Shown piece by piece: positions 1 through 11,100 of a stretch of DNA of 64,000 bases (positions within the stretch are counted from its first letter, which is position 1; every line of letters begins with the position of its first letter). Made by a program: the position numbers and the translations under genes. The stretch is from Owenia fusiformis (lineage: Eukaryota > Annelida > Polychaeta > Sabellida > Oweniidae): assembly GCA_903813345.2 (NCBI GenBank), contig CAIIXF020000010.1, positions 1,849,169-1,913,168 of the forward strand, read 5' to 3'. The notes beneath the pieces are model-generated. The model searched no databases, was not told where the DNA came from, and saw nothing but the letters and a program-made list of their open reading frames with translations.

Positions 1-1118
1 TCAAACTTAGTTTTCAAATTCTGAAATTAGTGTTATATCCCTGATGCTGACATTATTTGAGTTGTTTATATCAGACTGATTGCCATGAAATATGAGAAAA
101 CTGCAGGGTTTCCAAAAAATTAATACACTTAATACATTTTAGTTGTGGATATCGTTTCATGATTTTAGGTTTCAAATAAAACAAACATTTAGCATATCAG
201 ACAACAATTCTATCTCTCCTTCCCTTTGTCTACCTTGATGAAAGGCTAGATACCAAATGATAAATGCCATAAATGATAAAAAAGTCTAATTGTACCTAAT
301 GGATTACTACAGTCAACCTCAAATTGATAGTTATGCAGAATATTATATTTTATCCAACTTGAAGAGCGTTATGTTGTCATTGCTTTGTTGATGTGTAGAT
401 TGGTTCACCATACAAGAAATAGCCATTTGGATAGTAAAAATGAGAAACACGACATTGAGATATTAATTATTAATCATAAAAAAGGTGAATAGATATGTCA
501 ATCATAAATTCCTTGAAACATACACAAAATTTGTGGTGTTGATTGCCTCCACAAATAGGATGAGTTATAATTGAATGACTATTGTTTTTAGCTATTTGAC
601 GCTTTCTGGCCCCATAATGAACATTAACAAAGTATGAAGAGACTATTTATTGTGGCTAGTTAGAGTTCTTACGAGTTTGCTTTATAATATATACCAGTTT
701 TATAGCTTATTTAGGTAAACTTATGAGTCTCACGGGACTTATCAAGCTAATATGTATACTAAAATAATACTGTAGCACCATTCTGGCTCTGTTGGATGGA
801 GGACAGTAGAATGAACTGAATTAAAGCCAAGCTATGTTACATCCAGTTTCGTTTAGTTGATATTTTTAGGGGGTTTTGTTTATTTTGATTGATTTTTTGA
901 AAATTATTTTGTTTGTCTCAAGATTGGAAAATAAAGCATGTGTATTGTTTGTTTATTTATTTTTTATTTGAATATATTGTTCATGTTTGTCTAAATTTTA
1001 AATTTTAATTTTGTGTCTGATTACATTGTTTTTTGCCTCAGAGTTGAAAATAGAGAAAATGTATTGATACTTTTGGAATATCAGTCATATGACATGAGGT
1101 GCCTTCATAAGCCACAAA
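1..1118. other. Gene-free AT-rich sequence
   Basis: No exon, RNA gene or recognised repeat. T-rich stretches lie at about 860-1030. Confidence 0.6.
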
Positions 1119-1140
1119 AGTCTCAGTTTCATTTGAGACT
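1119..1140. repeat. Small hairpin AGTCTCA...TGAGACT abutting the 1139 MITE
   Basis: AGTCTCA and TGAGACT flank a seven-base loop. The stem resembles the joined ends of the 19036-19214 element (AAGTCTCAGTCACATTTG / CAAATGAGACTGAGGCTT), so it may be a collapsed or excised copy. Confidence 0.5.
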
Positions 1141-1315
1141 AAGGTAGCATTTTTGAATTCAACTGGCAGCTGACAGTTTAACCTACTATTTTAAGACCAA
1201 CTCATTAAATATGAATGGAATAGTGGCAGGTATATTCATATTTAAATGAGTCAGCCATAAAATAGTAGGTTAAACCGTCAGGTGGCAGTCCGTGAATCCA
1301 TGAATGCTACCTTAG
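1139..1315. mobile_element. Fold-back MITE with ~80-base inverted repeats
   Basis: The ends are CTAAGGTAGCAT and ATGCTACCTTAG. The arms extend inward through a matching segment (GTTTAACCTACTATTTT and its complement) to ATATGAAT, leaving a loop of about 20 bases. It has no coding capacity. The superfamily is unknown. Confidence 0.8.
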
Positions 1316-2935
1316 ATAAGCAATTCATCTGTTAACTTCATTTAAAACTTCTAATATTCCCTCCATCAAGTCAAGCCCCAAGTGTCTGTCTATATAAACC
1401 ATCCTATATTATGACAAATGAGTTTTATTAACAAGGCTTAGATGAAGAATCAAGTTATTCCAGTGATCTTTAAATGATTTCATTCATATTTATAGCCAAG
1501 CTGATAAGTCGAAAAGCACTTGTAATGAGCTATTTTACTTTACTCCAATTGAAATATGATTTCTAAATGATGATGGATCCGGATATCCTGACAGAAATTA
1601 TATTATCTGAAACATGACTGGGTTATATCAACATTTTTCTGATGTATTTAGTCTGTAAATCTCTGGGAATGGAGATCATCAGTGTCTGAATTATTTTGTG
1701 CCCTGGCTTTAAGTAAGTTTGGTATACGGTAATGCCCTCTGTCTGTCAGTCTGTTCATTTAAAGAATGCCTATTTCTAAGATGGCCACTGCTTTCACATT
1801 TTCCATTGTATTAAAAGTGGTAGCTATTTTATTTAGTGCTTAGTTTACTGTTCGTCACATTGGGTTATCTATTTTTCATTTTTGTTTTTCAAAACGTAAA
1901 ATATCATTTTGTTATATGTCATATGTATTAACTTCTTGGACAATATGGCAACAATTATTAAAGATAATTGAGTGATTTTATATATCAATTCTCTCTTGAA
2001 AGTGATTGCAGTACATATTCTTACTGCATGACAAGACTTTAAATGGGATTTGCTACACCCTGGCATTGCCATTGTCTAGCCCACCTCTTTAAAACGCTAT
2101 TGGGTTGAAGATAATTGTATAACACTTTAAAATAATGATTTTATATAAATGTGTTATTCTGTTCTTTCATTGTCCCTATTGTATATGCTTTCAATAATGT
2201 TCAGTGCCAGAATGGATAAATATTTCCCACGGAATAAAAATTGATTTCCTAATAATTTCCTCTAATCCCTTATAGACTGGTGCTATCTCCTTTAAGCGCA
2301 AGATTTCTTTGACATGTGTAATCCTCAAGAATACTTCTTCATAAAGTCATGTAGCTTCTCAAGGAACAGTATTTGATTTCCCTGCATATTCTTGGAAAAT
2401 TGTAACTGCATAATTGTTTTGGATTCATACTGTCTCAATCGGATCAATTCTATAATTAGATAGTCCACAAGTTTGAAACTACCTCTTATTTTGAAAAGGA
2501 ATCTTTTCAAGAGAGAACCATGGTGACCCAGCTAACTTAGAAGTGGGCACTTCGGCATGTGTGATTTATTTGAATCAGTCTGCTTAAGAATAACATCTTG
2601 CTTTGGCTCTTGCTTTTTTCTTTTTTTTTATTCAGCAGTAATATTACATACATTTAATACAATATTCTAACAGCTTGATAGCCATTTGGATATATAAAGC
2701 ATTTAATTACAATACATGTAGTTTGTTATAAAATAATGGCTTGTTCACTATACTACTCCTTGCTGAATGTTATAAAAAACTAAATTTTTATTGATCACTT
2801 TAGACTGGCTGACTTTATGCATGTACATGTATTTAGTGTTTATTCTATTTTTACTGAATATACTTTGATTTGGTTTTGTATGATAACTTTAGTTTATTGA
2901 CTTTACGAAAAAGTAATTAAGCATTATTACCTTTA
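1316..2935. other. Gene-free AT-rich sequence
   Basis: Short chance frames only. A 61-base splice-bounded open segment at 1652-1712 was judged too weak to call. Confidence 0.55.
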
Positions 2936-2960
2936 GTGTAGTGTAGTGTAGTGTAGTGTA
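2936..2960 (+). repeat. Microsatellite (GTGTA)5
   Basis: Five perfect copies of GTGTA occur in tandem. Confidence 0.95.
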
Positions 2961-3039
2961 AGATGGCCTAAATTGCCAAAAGATTTCAAATCAAATGCTC
3001 TGAAAATGTTCATCTTTGGACCTTACTGAAGTATACGTA

Positions 3040-3108
3040 CAGGGTGACACAAAAAATACAAAGTATAACAGATGAAACGGTGCAATACATACATCTTGGA
3101 CCACCCCG
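3040..3108. mobile_element. Tiny mariner-type MITE remnant
   Basis: The left end is TACAGGGTGACACA and the right end, read inward, is TACGGGGTGGTCCA. TA dinucleotides sit at both borders, as for Tc1/mariner elements. At about 70 bases with diverged inverted repeats, it is a non-autonomous relic. Confidence 0.5.
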
Positions 3109-3110
3109 TA

Positions 3111-6100
3111 AATATACTTAGATTACCTAAAATGAACATTTTGAGTTGTATAATTCACTTTATTGTTATAGTTAAGTATTTAATGTGATGATTGATGTAT
3201 GGAATTAATGTGTTTTTTCAAATAATTGAGTATCTGAGTTTGTATATAAGAATAGTTCAATGTACTCAAATGACATCAATTTCTCGATTCATTTTTTCAT
3301 AAGAATTTACAAAGCTATGATAATCTTGTCACACACAACATGCATTTTATCACCTCTTTTCACTGGGGTTAATTGATACAATATTTATTTTCCCTTTGAA
3401 AAAGTTCATATTGTGAAAAAATCGCTTTCTCGTGTTTTGAGGAATTCACAGGATTATAATTGTAAAAGGTTTGTGAATCAAAATGATTTCTTTTTAAAAT
3501 TCTCTTTTATTTAATTTGTTTTGTTAGTAAAGTAAATACATGACCATATAAGGTAATCTAGACCAGGACTCACATCATGATTTTAAAAAGGTTTATCAAA
3601 ATTGTAAATATTTGACACTTGCATTTGTTTGTTTTTATTTTAATTTAATTTTATTGACAGCTGTTTGTATTAGATTGAAGACGGTGATGAAGATTTTAGC
3701 GAAAATATGTGAGAATATTTCTGTTTTATGATTGGTTTCAGGTAAGATTGTATTGATTGAAAAACACACATTTTACTAAGAATGTTATCTAATTTATGGT
3801 TCACTGAGACCTTTGGTTTTGTTCAATCAAAATGCAGAAGTTCCTTAGAGTGTATAGTGATGTCATAAAACTAATATGATAATATTTATAAAACAGATCT
3901 AATTTGATTTTGATATGATTTAATCAGTTCAATGAGTTGTTGAAATATTTTAAGGGCCTGTAAACAATTGTGAAGGGAAGGTAATGGAATATATGTTTCT
4001 CCAAATCACCTATATAAAATATCATTGTTCGTTGTCTAATTTTCTTAAAGGAGGGGGTCAGACATGAGCGAATTGAGACAAATGACAACTGAGAATGAAT
4101 TTCATTAACAGAATCAATTATAAATTAACAAAATATGATCTCAAAATCTAGTTTTAAGATAGAATGGCATGAACGGAGTTAAATGGTTTTGATTGGTCTA
4201 AGCTCTGACGATGATAGTTCCGTAAATCCTTCTTTATCAAATCATAAAACATATTTATTTTCATTAAACGTTATTGACTAAGCATGTTTTCATCTGTTTT
4301 TTAGATTTCTATTTTGCACCTACAGCTTAGGGTATTATTAAGGATTTATAGGATACAATGAAAGTGATTCTGTCCTTAACACAGTGGGTTTGATACGAAT
4401 TAAGAAAGATACAGAACAGTAAAAGAGAGAGGTACCACTTAGACAGTCATAATCTCCATTTTCACAAAAAAACTTTGAAACGAATAAAAAATGTTTAAAA
4501 ATGCTAATGTCATCTTCCATTTACTCAACACCATTACACAGATTTTTTATAATCTTACACAATTAACAATATTTCAAAAGAGTTGGTCATCAATTTTCTT
4601 TTGAGGATTGACATGTTTTTGAATGTATTAAAATTCCATATTCCTGTTTTAAAATGTATAGCAATCCGTCATAATCATGGATCAATAGCCATGCTGACCA
4701 AACCAATTAACAAAGACTTAAATTTTAATTAAGCGTATTAAAATTGATTGATGAATCTCAAATTCTGTGTTAAAAAGTGTTAAGGGGTTATCATGGTCTC
4801 CTATATCAACAATGGATATCAATTTTTATTGGTTTTGGGACTCCCCTGGTGCTATCGATACTGCATCTAAATTCCCATGGAATCACCATTTCTTAATTCG
4901 AATCATGCCAGTGGAATTTACAAGCATACAAAAGCTTTATTTTAATGAATTTTAATGTCTCCTGTGACTGGATTAGTCATGACTTTAGGTTCGGAAGATA
5001 AGGTTTAGTTTGGTCACATTTCATGAATAAATAATATTTTATTTTTGGTAAATTTTTTATTTCACATGCCCCTGAAATGTGACACATTTAATAGACCTTT
5101 CTCCCATTGGATAGAACTTGCAGTTGCCATGGTTATTAGCTGTTTTACTTAATGGATCTATTTACACTTATACAAAAGGGATGTTCAGTATGAGTTATTA
5201 CTTGTGTGATCGGACACATCGAATAATGATCAAACAAGATCTATTATTAACTTTTTACAACTCTAAAATAGTTCCCAGAAAGCCCTAAATTCCCAAATAA
5301 TATTCTCCATGGAAGATTGTACATTTAGAAATAATTATTTATTGTCTACAAAGTCTTAAATATACAGACCTCCCCATGTGGCCCATATATTTGTTGTTAT
5401 TTTTATAACAATAGGAATATTTCTATGCAGATGTTGCCCTCTGTGCTTTCTTAGTCAATTAACTCTTTATTATCTTCATTTTTTTGAAAATAAAGTTCTC
5501 TGCAGGCCATTTCAATAAAAACGTACAACTGGTATAATTGTCTTGTTGCTATTATCATTTATTCCTTATGGTAGGACTGGGATCCATTTCTATAAATATT
5601 GTGAAGTCACAAGTTTTAGGCAAATAACATCATGATAAGCCATGACACCTAATTTCTTCTCAGCTCTGAGATGTTTCAGGTGAAACAGAAAAGTGATATG
5701 ATTATCAGAATCGGTAAATTGCATCTTTTGCATAAACTCAGTAATTCTAGAAAATAAGAAATAATTTGTGAATATCTAACTTTTTAATGTTGGGAGGAAT
5801 TGACTCCTTGTTCTGTTTAGTTTAAAACCAGAACCAAACTTGATTGGAATGGAAATGGATTTTCAGAACCAAGTACATCTTACACCTGTTTGGATATCCT
5901 CACACGAGAATTGATGGCATCTACGTTCTACTACATGCAACAGACTTAGAAGCAGAACATGCTGTATAGAAAGCACAAATATATGATTTGAAGGAAACAA
6001 GCTCTTATACTGTAGCTCACTTATTAAAAAAAACTAAAAAACTTTTAAAAAACCCTTGAATAGATGAATTGTAACATATGCAAATTGAAAAGTACAACAT

Positions 6101-7745
6101 TCTGTTAGTTTCCAGTTGTAGCCTACAAAATGCTTTAAATATCTCAAAGAGAAATCACTAACTATATATTGATTTTTAAACTATTTTTGTAGAAATAGAA
6201 GATGAACATGCTTAACATGCAATTCTTGTATATGACATGCAATTTTTAATATGACATGATCGCAAAGGAGAATATGCCAGTTGATATTTTGAATGTTCAG
6301 ATGAAAGCAAAGTTGTATATGAAATGTTGCAAAATTTTCCACCATGATCCATGTTTATGTTATACAATGGGGAATGACGATGCAGTTTTTGGAACACTGT
6401 CACAAATAATTAAGCATGGGTTAGTGCTAGTCTCCTCTAGTTGGGATGGTGTTCTGGGTTAGTTTGGGTTAGTGAGACACGGAGGACTGGCCACCACTAT
6501 TGGATTCAACATAGGGGCAACTGCGGGTAGTTGACATTGAATTTACATGGGAATGACTCCCTCTGAGTACCAATGTAACATTGACCACGATCATCCTCAA
6601 TAATGCGGTTAATATGTTTGGATGGTCTAGTTGCTAAGAGAATATGTGTTGCTATGTTGAACATGAATGATATAAGTATTGAAAAAATACTCAGTTAATT
6701 TTTCCAATATTTATACCATTTATTCAACTGTTGGATGGCGGTTGTTATGCATCATGGACACAATGCCTCTAGTGCATCTGACATGTTTTGGTCACAGTTC
6801 ATACACATTTCTCTGAATTTTTGAGAGAAATTGCCATGGCAACCGTTACTTTAGCACTCAGGTAACACAATACTCTAACAGTAACACAAAACATTATAAA
6901 ATATATAAAGTGCAATGTGCATAATATGGCAGACATCACATTATAACATTAAGTGCTACTTTACAGACAATTGCAAATATGAATATAATTTACTTTGCTT
7001 ATAACATTTCAAAACTTAATTTCAGTAAACTTGCCTACATAATAATGCCAAGATGCAACCATGATGTGTCAGTCTAGTGCACAGCCTTAAATTGTAGGTA
7101 CTTGGCCCACATGAGTGAATGGAGTGTTGGCCTTAATTAGAGGCAACTATCCATCTATCTGACTGTACATTAGACTGTTAACAATAAACTTTTCCAATAA
7201 CCCTGTCACCTTTTGCTACATTATAAAAGTTAAGATATATTCATGATGTCATAGGTTGTAGGTATCAAACAAAATTCAAAGAATCATTTTGAATATTAGC
7301 AACAAGATAAAGATGGCAGGCTTCATTAGAAATGTCTGTGAGCAATTTTTCTATAGCAATTTTTTATGATTACATTAATATACTAGTATTACCTATTTTG
7401 TGTTAGTTAGAGTATTATTTACATTTGGGAGACATATATTCTCACAACTTTCATACTGCGTCATGCAGAACACTGTTATTCACTGTTTTTCTCAAAATGA
7501 AATAATTCACGATGCACACATTTAAGCAAAATGCATGTATTCTGAGTTCCTATTTCATTGTCACTGTCTTTTTACTGTGATATTTTAGAAATATTTTGTG
7601 ACGGAAAATAGATCTAGATTTTTATGTGACTCAAGATAATTTAGAATATTCTATAGGGCTTGAGGCCTAGAAAACTACGATCATGCTCTATAAATAAACA
7701 TACATTCATCTATAGTATATGAAAGCTGTGAGAATTTCAATGTTA
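3111..7745. other. Gene-free sequence; 3' flank or intron of the Ig gene
   Basis: If exons A and B are used, this lies in the downstream intron of that minus-strand gene. I searched it for the second half of the Ig domain (a VSW-starting exon) and did not find one. A slightly GC-richer patch at 6420-6600 is not recognisable. Confidence 0.5.
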
Positions 7746-7780
7746 TGTGGGAGCATTCATTTTTTGTGGGAGCATTCATT
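7746..7780. repeat. 16-base direct duplication (period 19) beside the exon B donor
   Basis: TGTGGGAGCATTCATT occurs at 7746-7761 and 7765-7780. The second copy touches the donor of exon B, so in the transcript both copies lie in the first 40 bases of the downstream intron. This could be chance replication slippage or an intronic splicing element. Confidence 0.8.
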
Positions 7781-7786
7781 ACTTAC

Positions 7787-7914
7787 TGTTCGAGATCCGA
7801 GATTATCTATGCCACAGCGAAGAATCGTTGTTTTACCGGGAGAAACGGTGACGTTAGTTGAAGTGGAATTCCTGAAACGTGGGGATGGTGGAGCTTTTCG
7901 CTTTAATGCATAGG
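7787..7914 (-). CDS. Ig half-domain exon B (Dpr/lachesin-like), tandem to exon A
   Basis: Second minus-strand internal exon, 128 bases without a stop, lying 117 bases downstream of exon A. A pyrimidine-rich tract ending in TTTTTACAG (AG at 7916-7915) precedes it and GTAAGT (7786-7781) follows it. The translation includes NVTVSPGKTTILRCGIDNLG, then SRT at the donor. This aligns without gaps to exon A, with about 10 of 23 residues identical, including N-V-x-V, G, L-x-C, I and LG-x-R. Sequons occur at NST and NVT, the latter at the same aligned position as NVS in exon A. Phases match exon A (1 in, 0 out), so either exon could join the same neighbours. Splicing A to B directly would read CCT ATG CAT TAA, an early stop. 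The simplest reading is a duplicated exon used as an alternative to A. Two neighbouring genes or one dying copy are less likely but possible. Confidence 0.75.
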
Positions 7915-8031
7915 CTGTAAAAATGAAAGTCATAAAGTAAAAATAAAGATGCATGCAGAAGAAATTTTGGAAAAGAAAGATTTGAAATAAAAAGCGTTAA
8001 ATGCAGCACGCACGTCTAATCCCGCACTTAC
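7915..8031 (-). other. 117-base intron between Ig half-exons A and B
   Basis: The segment starts with GTAAGTGCGG and ends with a T-rich stretch and TTTTTACAG on the minus strand. A possible branch point, TTTAAC, lies about mid-way. It is short for this gene-poor region. Both splice sites look functional, so A-to-B splicing must be prevented, or it gives a frameshifted message. Confidence 0.6.
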
Positions 8032-8156
8032 AGATCTGGTTCCTAGACGTTCGATGTGACACGATAATTTTGCTCGTTCACCCAAATAAACAGAGACGTT
8101 GCGCGGATGGCGATCCTTGAACAACGGGAGCCGGGACTTCTTGTTATTTTGTCCTG
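8032..8156 (-). CDS. Ig half-domain exon A (Dpr/lachesin-like), internal exon
   Basis: Internal coding exon on the minus strand for the N-terminal half of an immunoglobulin domain. It has no stop codon in 125 bases. It starts after an AG at 8157 and stops before a GTAAGT donor at 8031-8026. The translation includes NVSVYLGERAKLSCHIERLG, then TRS at the donor. It shows the A'-strand NVSV with an N-glycosylation sequon (NVS), the LGE turn, the B-strand L-x-C with the first Ig cysteine, and the I-E-R-LG spacing that precedes VSW in Dpr/DIP/lachesin-type Ig domains. These are neuronal cell-surface recognition proteins; membrane location and adhesion are inferred from the family. The start is phase 1 and the end phase 0. 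The acceptor is a tandem TAGCAG, so the exon may start at 8156 or 8153. The matching C-terminal half-domain exon was not found. GC content is higher than in the flanks, as expected for an exon. Confidence 0.72.
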
Positions 8157-11100
8157 CTATAAAATATCAAGGTGAGCATTTAAATTATACAGTCACAAAT
8201 ACAATCTTATTCAGTTTGCCCAACTCACTAAAAAATTATTTCACCTTCTTTCAGTTCCCTGATTTTCTATATAATGATTTATAATAATTTGAATTTTGGA
8301 TAAAATATGAATGTATATTTTATTTGTATATTTTATTTTTATATAGGGTCAGCAGAGTGGATGCGGGTTGAGCAAACTAGATAGACATACAGATATCAGA
8401 CATTACATAACTCAAACACATATTTGGCAAGAATATCACCGCCAGCTGAGGAAAAACAAAACAATGGGAAACACTTAGAGCATCAACTAAACAAACTAAA
8501 AATAAGTGAAATGAGAACAAAAAATATCATAATACAAATCATTAGTTTTACTTCACATGCAAATAATAGTATACATAATATGTACAAGGGCACAAAACAA
8601 CATATCATGAAAAGATGTTATGTACATGATAAATATTGCAGCATGATTACATTTCCAGATCATTCTTAAGTGAAATGGAATAATCTTAACTAAATTAGAA
8701 AACCTCAAACATACAAAAAGCATTAGGTCTGAGATTGATGCAAATGCATTTTGAAGCTACGACTGTTCATTATATTCATTTGATATGCCCAAGAGAGGTA
8801 TTATTATTTTATTATTCAATACTGGGCACCATCTCTACTCCTTGATGAATTCTGATATGATGTCTCTACTGCTCAATTACTAAATAATTCAGTTTGAAAT
8901 CTCTAAAGGACTGTATTAACTATAGGCTATTGATTGAATCTTAAACTACATATACAAATATACTTATTGGTAAGATCTATTTCTCTATATGATTGTACCT
9001 TAAGGAATCATCCCAATCAATTTCTCTTCGGTGATCAATATTGATTAAAACACATATGTGTACTAGAGAGCTTGAATCTGTCACAAAACAGAGGCAATAA
9101 GGGCATAAAAGTATGATTTTAATTTAAAAGAACACTTGAATGAATCACTGTAAATTGTTCTTTGTCATTATTCTCTAATTATGACACAATTACGTGAAGA
9201 ATGTCAGGAAAGATTGATTTGATACAAAAGGATGATAACCAATGTGTGATTTATCTGATCATTGGAATAATTAAGGTGGTGAGAAGATGCTTCCCTAATT
9301 GTAATGCACTAGATGTATCTCTGGTTTGTGTGGGTGTATCAGAGTCAATAAATTTAGATGTTACAAAGATCCATCCTCAGAAAGCCCAAGGGCAACATCT
9401 GAAGAACATAAAAACTCAATAGATGCACTGATAAAACTGGTAAATATTTAAAACCATTTCCTGCATAGTACAATTATATATATTTTTTCAAATATTCTCA
9501 AATAGTTTAAAATGGAAATTTCCTATCTTGCATATGTTATTTTTATAACCTATATTTAAAGTCATTGATGGGTAATTTCAAATGATGAAAAAGTAGCATG
9601 AAATACAAAAGATAATAACAGCCCTTATTATAATATTATATCTGGCAGTAACAATATATTGCACGTTTAAAACTGTTTTGACTTATGGACTATAACTTGA
9701 CTCATTTTTGCTATTTCATTTTTTCATACCTAGATGGCTGGACAGTGCCAAATTTGCACCCATTTACATTTATTTAACCCTGTCTAAAGGGACTTGGTAA
9801 TTTGGGATAATTATAAAAGACACACTGGTAAGATATTAGTGACAAAGTAATCTAGTATAACCATTAACAGTTTACAGTTCTAGTAGAACAGTTAACAAGT
9901 TCAAATTATCAAAACTCTATTTGTGTTTTTACTGTGCCTTATGTTTGTATCCTTCTTATATTTTGATAAAGGCAAACCTTTCATGACGTAACCATATGCA
10001 TAATTAGCCTAAATACAAAATCCAATTGATTTTTCAACTGAGGAACAAACATCCAAAAGTATTGATGCATTTGTGTTGAAAGTAATGACCCATATTTTTT
10101 TAGGAAAGAATGGAAGAAGAATGTATTGTGAGCATTTAATTGTCCTGGTTTTTATTGTATTTGTACAATATCAGATATTTGTGCCCTCATTTTTAAAGAT
10201 TATCTGTAATGAAAAAGTTCACTGTGATAAATATTGCTTAACCTTTGTTGAATAATACCTTGGTGTTCGGAGACAAGCATTCTGAATATCACTAATACAA
10301 TTATAATATATTTTAAATGTTTTTTTCACTTTAAAGTTATTGCCATGATTATCTTACACTTAAATAAAAAGGATTTCTGTAAAGAAAAACATAAGGGAAC
10401 CATTTTGGCATTTTTTAGAGACAGTGCATTAATTATTTGTTCTAATACACATAATGAAATTCAGTCTCATTTTATTCCAGATACAAAGATACATAGATAT
10501 ATGATTGATGTTTATTATGCGGAATATACATAATAGTGAGAGGGTTTGTTTATACATTTCTCAGAATTCCTCAGAATCTCAGAATGAAGCAAAATAAAAA
10601 GTCTAAAATCACACTATGCACCCACATCCCCTAAGCCTCGTCTTATCGACTTTCAGAGTAATCTTGATTTTTTAAATTTGATTATACAGCCAGCAGACCT
10701 TGGATTAGAACACTGATGAATGATACAATTTAACGGGAACAAGCTCCAGATAATTCAGTAATTCAATTTGCATCCCAAAAACCATTTCCGTAGAATTGAA
10801 TCTGCTTAAATATATTTAATTATATATTGCTAACATATAGAAGCAAGTTATGGAGCCATGCTTACATGGCATATTAGAAAGTTCATCTCCTGCCAAATGG
10901 TATATTAACAAAATTATTATAGATATTTGTAAATGATATGATGATTAGATATTCTTTTATATTTAAGCTTGGAATATATCGTGTTCATGTTGCATTTTGT
11001 TTGAATTAATCGCTTCAAATGAGACAACTTTATGGAGATTCCAGTCGATGTCTTGTCAGTCATTCTCATTATATTTAGAAATTAGGCGGTATATGCCACT

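Noticed and set aside
1652-1712. 61-base plus-strand open segment between TATTTAG and GTAAGT
   Set aside because: Splice-like sites around a 20-codon frame are expected by chance several times in 64 kb. No partner exon or motif.
2519-2545. Minus-strand GTTAGCTGGGTC reading V-S-W-V, considered as the second half of the Ig domain
   Set aside because: The frame hits a stop within a few codons, with no following Ig motifs (D-x-A/G-x-Y-x-C).
3661-3741. Segment between a TTGACAG acceptor and a CAG|GTAAGA donor
   Set aside because: Stops in all frames. It could only be a UTR exon and nothing else supports it.
8340-8455. Strong minus-strand acceptor TTTTTCCTCAG followed by a 22-codon open stretch
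   Set aside because: The stretch has no Ig or signal-peptide character and a poor donor. It lies upstream of exon A, where a real exon would be welcome, but evidence is too thin.
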